DNA of 7,978 nucleotides from an uncultured Oscillibacter sp. (GTDB taxonomy: Bacteria; Bacillota; Clostridia; Oscillospirales; Oscillospiraceae). The stretch is taken from positions 1 to 7,978 of the forward strand of contig CABUDN010000116.1 of the NCBI GenBank assembly GCA_902490355.1. Direction: 5' to 3'. A model generated the notes under the pieces. The model was not told the origin of the DNA and did no database searches. It saw nothing but the letters and a program-made list of their open reading frames with translations. Of the stretch, positions 6,071 through 7,978 are shown in pieces. Made by a program: the position numbers and the translations under genes. Within the stretch, counting starts at the first letter, position 1. Each line of letters begins with the position of its first letter.

Positions 6071-6099
6071 ATTATAGTACACAGAACCCGAAAATGCAA
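6071..6099 (-). promoter_or_regulatory. Sigma-A promoter of murC
   Basis: Reading the minus strand: TTGCAT (6099-6094), 17-nt spacer, perfect TATAAT (6076-6071). The predicted start is near 6064, about 70 nt before the murC ATG. Its -10 faces that of the cca promoter across 12 bp, so the two polymerase footprints must overlap. Confidence 0.8.
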
Positions 6100-6119
6100 C
6101 CGAAAGGAGGGACTTTCCC

Positions 6120-7481
6120 ATGGAAAACCTGCCGAAATCCGTGCAGATTGTGCTCCGGCGGCTGGAAGAAGACGGCCGGGAGGCGTGGTGTGTGGGCGGC
6201 TGCGTGCGGGATTCCCTGTTGGGGAGAACTCCGGAAGACTGGGATGTAACCACCAGCGCCTTGCCGGAACAGATCATGGAACTGTTCGGAACGCAGGCGC
6301 GGCCTACCGGTTTGCAGCATGGGACTGTGAGTGTCACGCTGGAAGGGGAAACAGTGGAAGTGACCACCTTCCGGGTGGACGGAACCTACCACGATCACCG
6401 CAGGCCGGATCAGGTCACCTTTACCCGCTCTCTGGAAGAGGATCTGCGCCGCCGGGACTTTACCATCAATGCCATGGCGCTGAATTTGCGGGGAGAGCTG
6501 CGGGATCCCTTCTGCGGCCAATCGGACTTGACTGCCGGGGTGCTGCGCTGCGTGGGGGAACCGGAACGGCGCTTTGAAGAGGATGCACTGCGGATCCTGC
6601 GCGGGATGCGGTTTGCGTCGGTTCTGGGACTGCGGGTGGAAGAAGCCACCGCCGTGGGGATTCACCGCTGTGCACCGCTTCTGGCGCAGATTGCGCCGGA
6701 GCGGATTGCAAAGGAGCTGATGGGGCTTCTGGTAGGGGCCCGGGCAGATGCCGTGCTGCGGGAGTATCCGGATGTAATCGGTGTCTTTTGGCCGGAGATT
6801 TTGCCCATGGTGGGCTTTGACCAGCGCAACCGGCATCATTGCTATGATGTCTGGGAGCACACCCTCCACGCGCTGTCTGATACGCCGCCGGATCCCATCG
6901 TGCGCTGTGTGATGCTGCTCCATGATATTGGAAAGCCAAAAACCTTTACACTGGATGCGGAAGGACACGGGCATTTCCGGGGGCATCCTCTGGTCAGCCG
7001 GGACCTGGCGGAGGAAATGCTGCGCCGCCTCAAATGCTCCAATGCGTTCCGCCAAACCGTGACGCGCCTGGTGGAATGGCATGACCGTGGAATTTGTCAG
7101 GACGAGCGGACACTTCGCCGGGCACTGTATTCTCTGGGAGAGCAGGATTTGAAGCGGCTGCTGGTCATCAAGCGGGCGGATAATTTGGCACAGGCTCCCG
7201 CATTTCAGCAGAGGCAAGCCGAGCTGGATTGGGCGGAAAAGGAACTGACGCGGCTGCTGGAAGAACGAGCCTGCATGTCGCTGCGGGATCTCGCTGTCAA
7301 CGGAAAAGACTTGACAGGCATGGGACTGCGGGGACCGGAGGTCGGGGCCATGCTGGAGACCCTGCTTAGCCGCGTGGTAGACGGGGAACTGCCCAATGAG
7401 CCTGCGGTACTGCTGGATACCGCCCGGCAGCTGCAGGCATATGCGCTGGCCCGGAAGGACCAGATCCTGGAGGGAAAGTAA
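6120..7481 (+). CDS. cca: CCA tRNA nucleotidyltransferase with C-terminal HD domain
   Basis: 453 residues, a class II CCA-adding enzyme. The head domain has CVGGCVRDSLLG (24-35), the catalytic metal-binding pair D40/D42 (EDWDVTTSALP), motif RRDFTINAMA (111-120) and the nucleotide-templating EDxxR motif E154-D155-A-L-R158. The body domain follows. An HD domain (about 239-355) keeps a full metal-ligand set: H247 (WEHT), H268-D269 (LLHDIGKP), H289 and D354 (KRAD). The enzyme adds or repairs the 3'-CCA of tRNAs using CTP and ATP. The HD domain in relatives such as E. coli Cca has phosphohydrolase activity; whether it is active here is unknown. I cannot tell from sequence whether it is a full CCA enzyme or one of a split CC/A pair, though the motifs fit the full type. 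AAAGGAGG (6103-6110) lies 9 nt before the ATG. It is the first gene of an operon with the HD gene that follows. Confidence 0.95.
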   Translation: MENLPKSVQIVLRRLEEDGREAWCVGGCVRDSLLGRTPEDWDVTTSALPEQIMELFGTQARPTGLQHGTVSVTLEGETVEVTTFRVDGTYHDHRRPDQVTFTRSLEEDLRRRDFTINAMALNLRGELRDPFCGQSDLTAGVLRCVGEPERRFEEDALRILRGMRFASVLGLRVEEATAVGIHRCAPLLAQIAPERIAKELMGLLVGARADAVLREYPDVIGVFWPEILPMVGFDQRNRHHCYDVWEHTLHALSDTPPDPIVRCVMLLHDIGKPKTFTLDAEGHGHFRGHPLVSRDLAEEMLRRLKCSNAFRQTVTRLVEWHDRGICQDERTLRRALYSLGEQDLKRLLVIKRADNLAQAPAFQQRQAELDWAEKELTRLLEERACMSLRDLAVNGKDLTGMGLRGPEVGAMLETLLSRVVDGELPNEPAVLLDTARQLQAYALARKDQILEGK

Positions 7482-7489
7482 AGACGGTC

Positions 7490-7978
7490 ATGGACACATT
7501 ATGGACACTGTATCACGCAGAAATACCATCATTTTTGGAAAAGTTTTCTTGCATGCCTCCGGTTATGCGGCTGCGGGACGTGGGGATGAACTGCGGATGT
7601 GAATATACGGCGTTTCCGCGGTTCGTGAAGATCGGGCCCTATTCCCGCTATGACCACAGCCTGGGGGTTGCACTGATTGTCTGGCATTTTACAAAGCGGA
7701 AGGAACAAACCCTGGCTGGACTGTTTCATGATCTGGCCACGCCGGTATTTGCCCATGTCGTGGATTTTCTCAACGGAGATCATCTGCGCCAGGAATCCAC
7801 GGAGGCGGGAACCCGGGAATGCATCGCCGGTTCGCCGGAGTTGATGGAAGGACTGGCAGAGCTGGGACTGACCGTGGATCAGGTGGCAGACTACCATCGA
7901 TACCCCATTGCCGACAATGATGCACCGGCCCTTTCCGCTGACCGGTTGGAATATACCCTTGGAAATCTGCTCAATTAC
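7490..7978 (+). CDS. HD-domain phosphohydrolase-like protein, 3' end beyond window
   Basis: 163 codons are open from ATG 7490 to the window edge with no stop. The layout follows the dNTP triphosphohydrolase/SAMHD1-type HD superfamily: an R-x-x-HSLGV-like segment (SRYDHSLGVA, H56), the HD pair H80-D81 in LFHDLATPVFAH, H89, and a distal metal Asp in ADRLEYTLGN (D151). The four expected metal ligands (H56, H80, D81, D151) are present. The position usually held by His in HDxGH is T84, and the following HE-type position is T104 (QESTEAG), so the substrate or activity may differ from dNTPases. The gene starts 8 nt after the cca stop. GGAGGG (7469-7474) is 15 nt away, rather far for a ribosome binding site, so translation may depend on coupling to cca. 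No function is assigned beyond the fold. Confidence 0.8.
   Translation, partial: MDTLWTLYHAEIPSFLEKFSCMPPVMRLRDVGMNCGCEYTAFPRFVKIGPYSRYDHSLGVALIVWHFTKRKEQTLAGLFHDLATPVFAHVVDFLNGDHLRQESTEAGTRECIAGSPELMEGLAELGLTVDQVADYHRYPIADNDAPALSADRLEYTLGNLLNY

Noticed and set aside
5996..6367. N-terminal extension of the murC frame
   Set aside because: It lies upstream of the murC promoter, overlaps cca, and has no similarity to the MurC N-terminus. The ATG at 5995 with its ribosome binding site gives the normal 460-residue length.
4892..6577. 561-codon + strand open frame antisense to murC and running into cca in another frame
   Set aside because: The opposite strand encodes a complete MurC with all motifs, and the right part overlaps cca. 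The predicted protein shows no recognisable domain and is rich in Gly/His, as expected of an antisense shadow.
6072..7217. 381-codon minus-strand open frame opposite cca
   Set aside because: It is antisense to a complete Cca with all catalytic motifs, and its composition (Pro, His, Gln rich) is typical of a shadow.

Overview
The window is a stretch of housekeeping chromosome from a GC-moderate Gram-positive anaerobe. The best guess is a Clostridia of the Oscillospiraceae/Ruminococcaceae type. This rests on an NfnAB electron-bifurcating transhydrogenase, a clostridial-style Crp/Fnr regulator, strong Shine-Dalgarno sequences of the AAAGGAGG kind, consensus sigma-A promoters, and a murC linked to a prolyl-tRNA editing protein. 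I see no mobile element, CRISPR array, rRNA or tRNA, and no stretch longer than about 300 bases without a gene.

Layout. Positions 1-167 hold the 3' end of an unrecognised + strand gene. It converges on a minus-strand gene for a two-CBS-domain protein (219-668), and a hairpin terminator lies between them. A divergent intergenic region (669-857) separates the CBS gene from a Crp/Fnr-family regulator (858-1520, +). Next come a strong promoter and the two-gene operon nfnA-nfnB (1690-3920, +), ending in an intrinsic terminator. A second, bidirectional terminator (4028-4071) closes the convergent minus-strand operon, which is murC (start 5995) followed 3 nt later by a YbaK/ProXp-ala-type editing protein (4070-4609). 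murC is divergent from cca (6120-7481, +), and cca is followed after 8 nt by an HD-domain protein cut off by the window end (7490-7978).

How the genes fit together. NfnAB couples ferredoxin and NADH oxidation to NADP+ reduction. The regulator just upstream is a candidate controller: a nearly identical 14-base motif (AACAATTT[A/G]TGAAA) lies upstream of the regulator's own promoter and upstream of the nfn promoter, at distances differing by one helical turn. The murC/cca intergenic region holds two near-consensus promoters facing each other, with predicted start points nearly coincident, plus an inverted repeat centred on the cca -35 box that also lies in the murC leader. The right half of the window groups wall synthesis (MurC) with tRNA quality control (aminoacyl-tRNA editing and CCA addition/repair).

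Nothing here is clearly a new multi-gene system. The items most worth a second look are the shared motif around the regulator, the overlapping face-to-face promoters with the leader hairpin, and the HD protein, in which two positions that are catalytic histidines in dNTPase-type relatives appear to be threonines.
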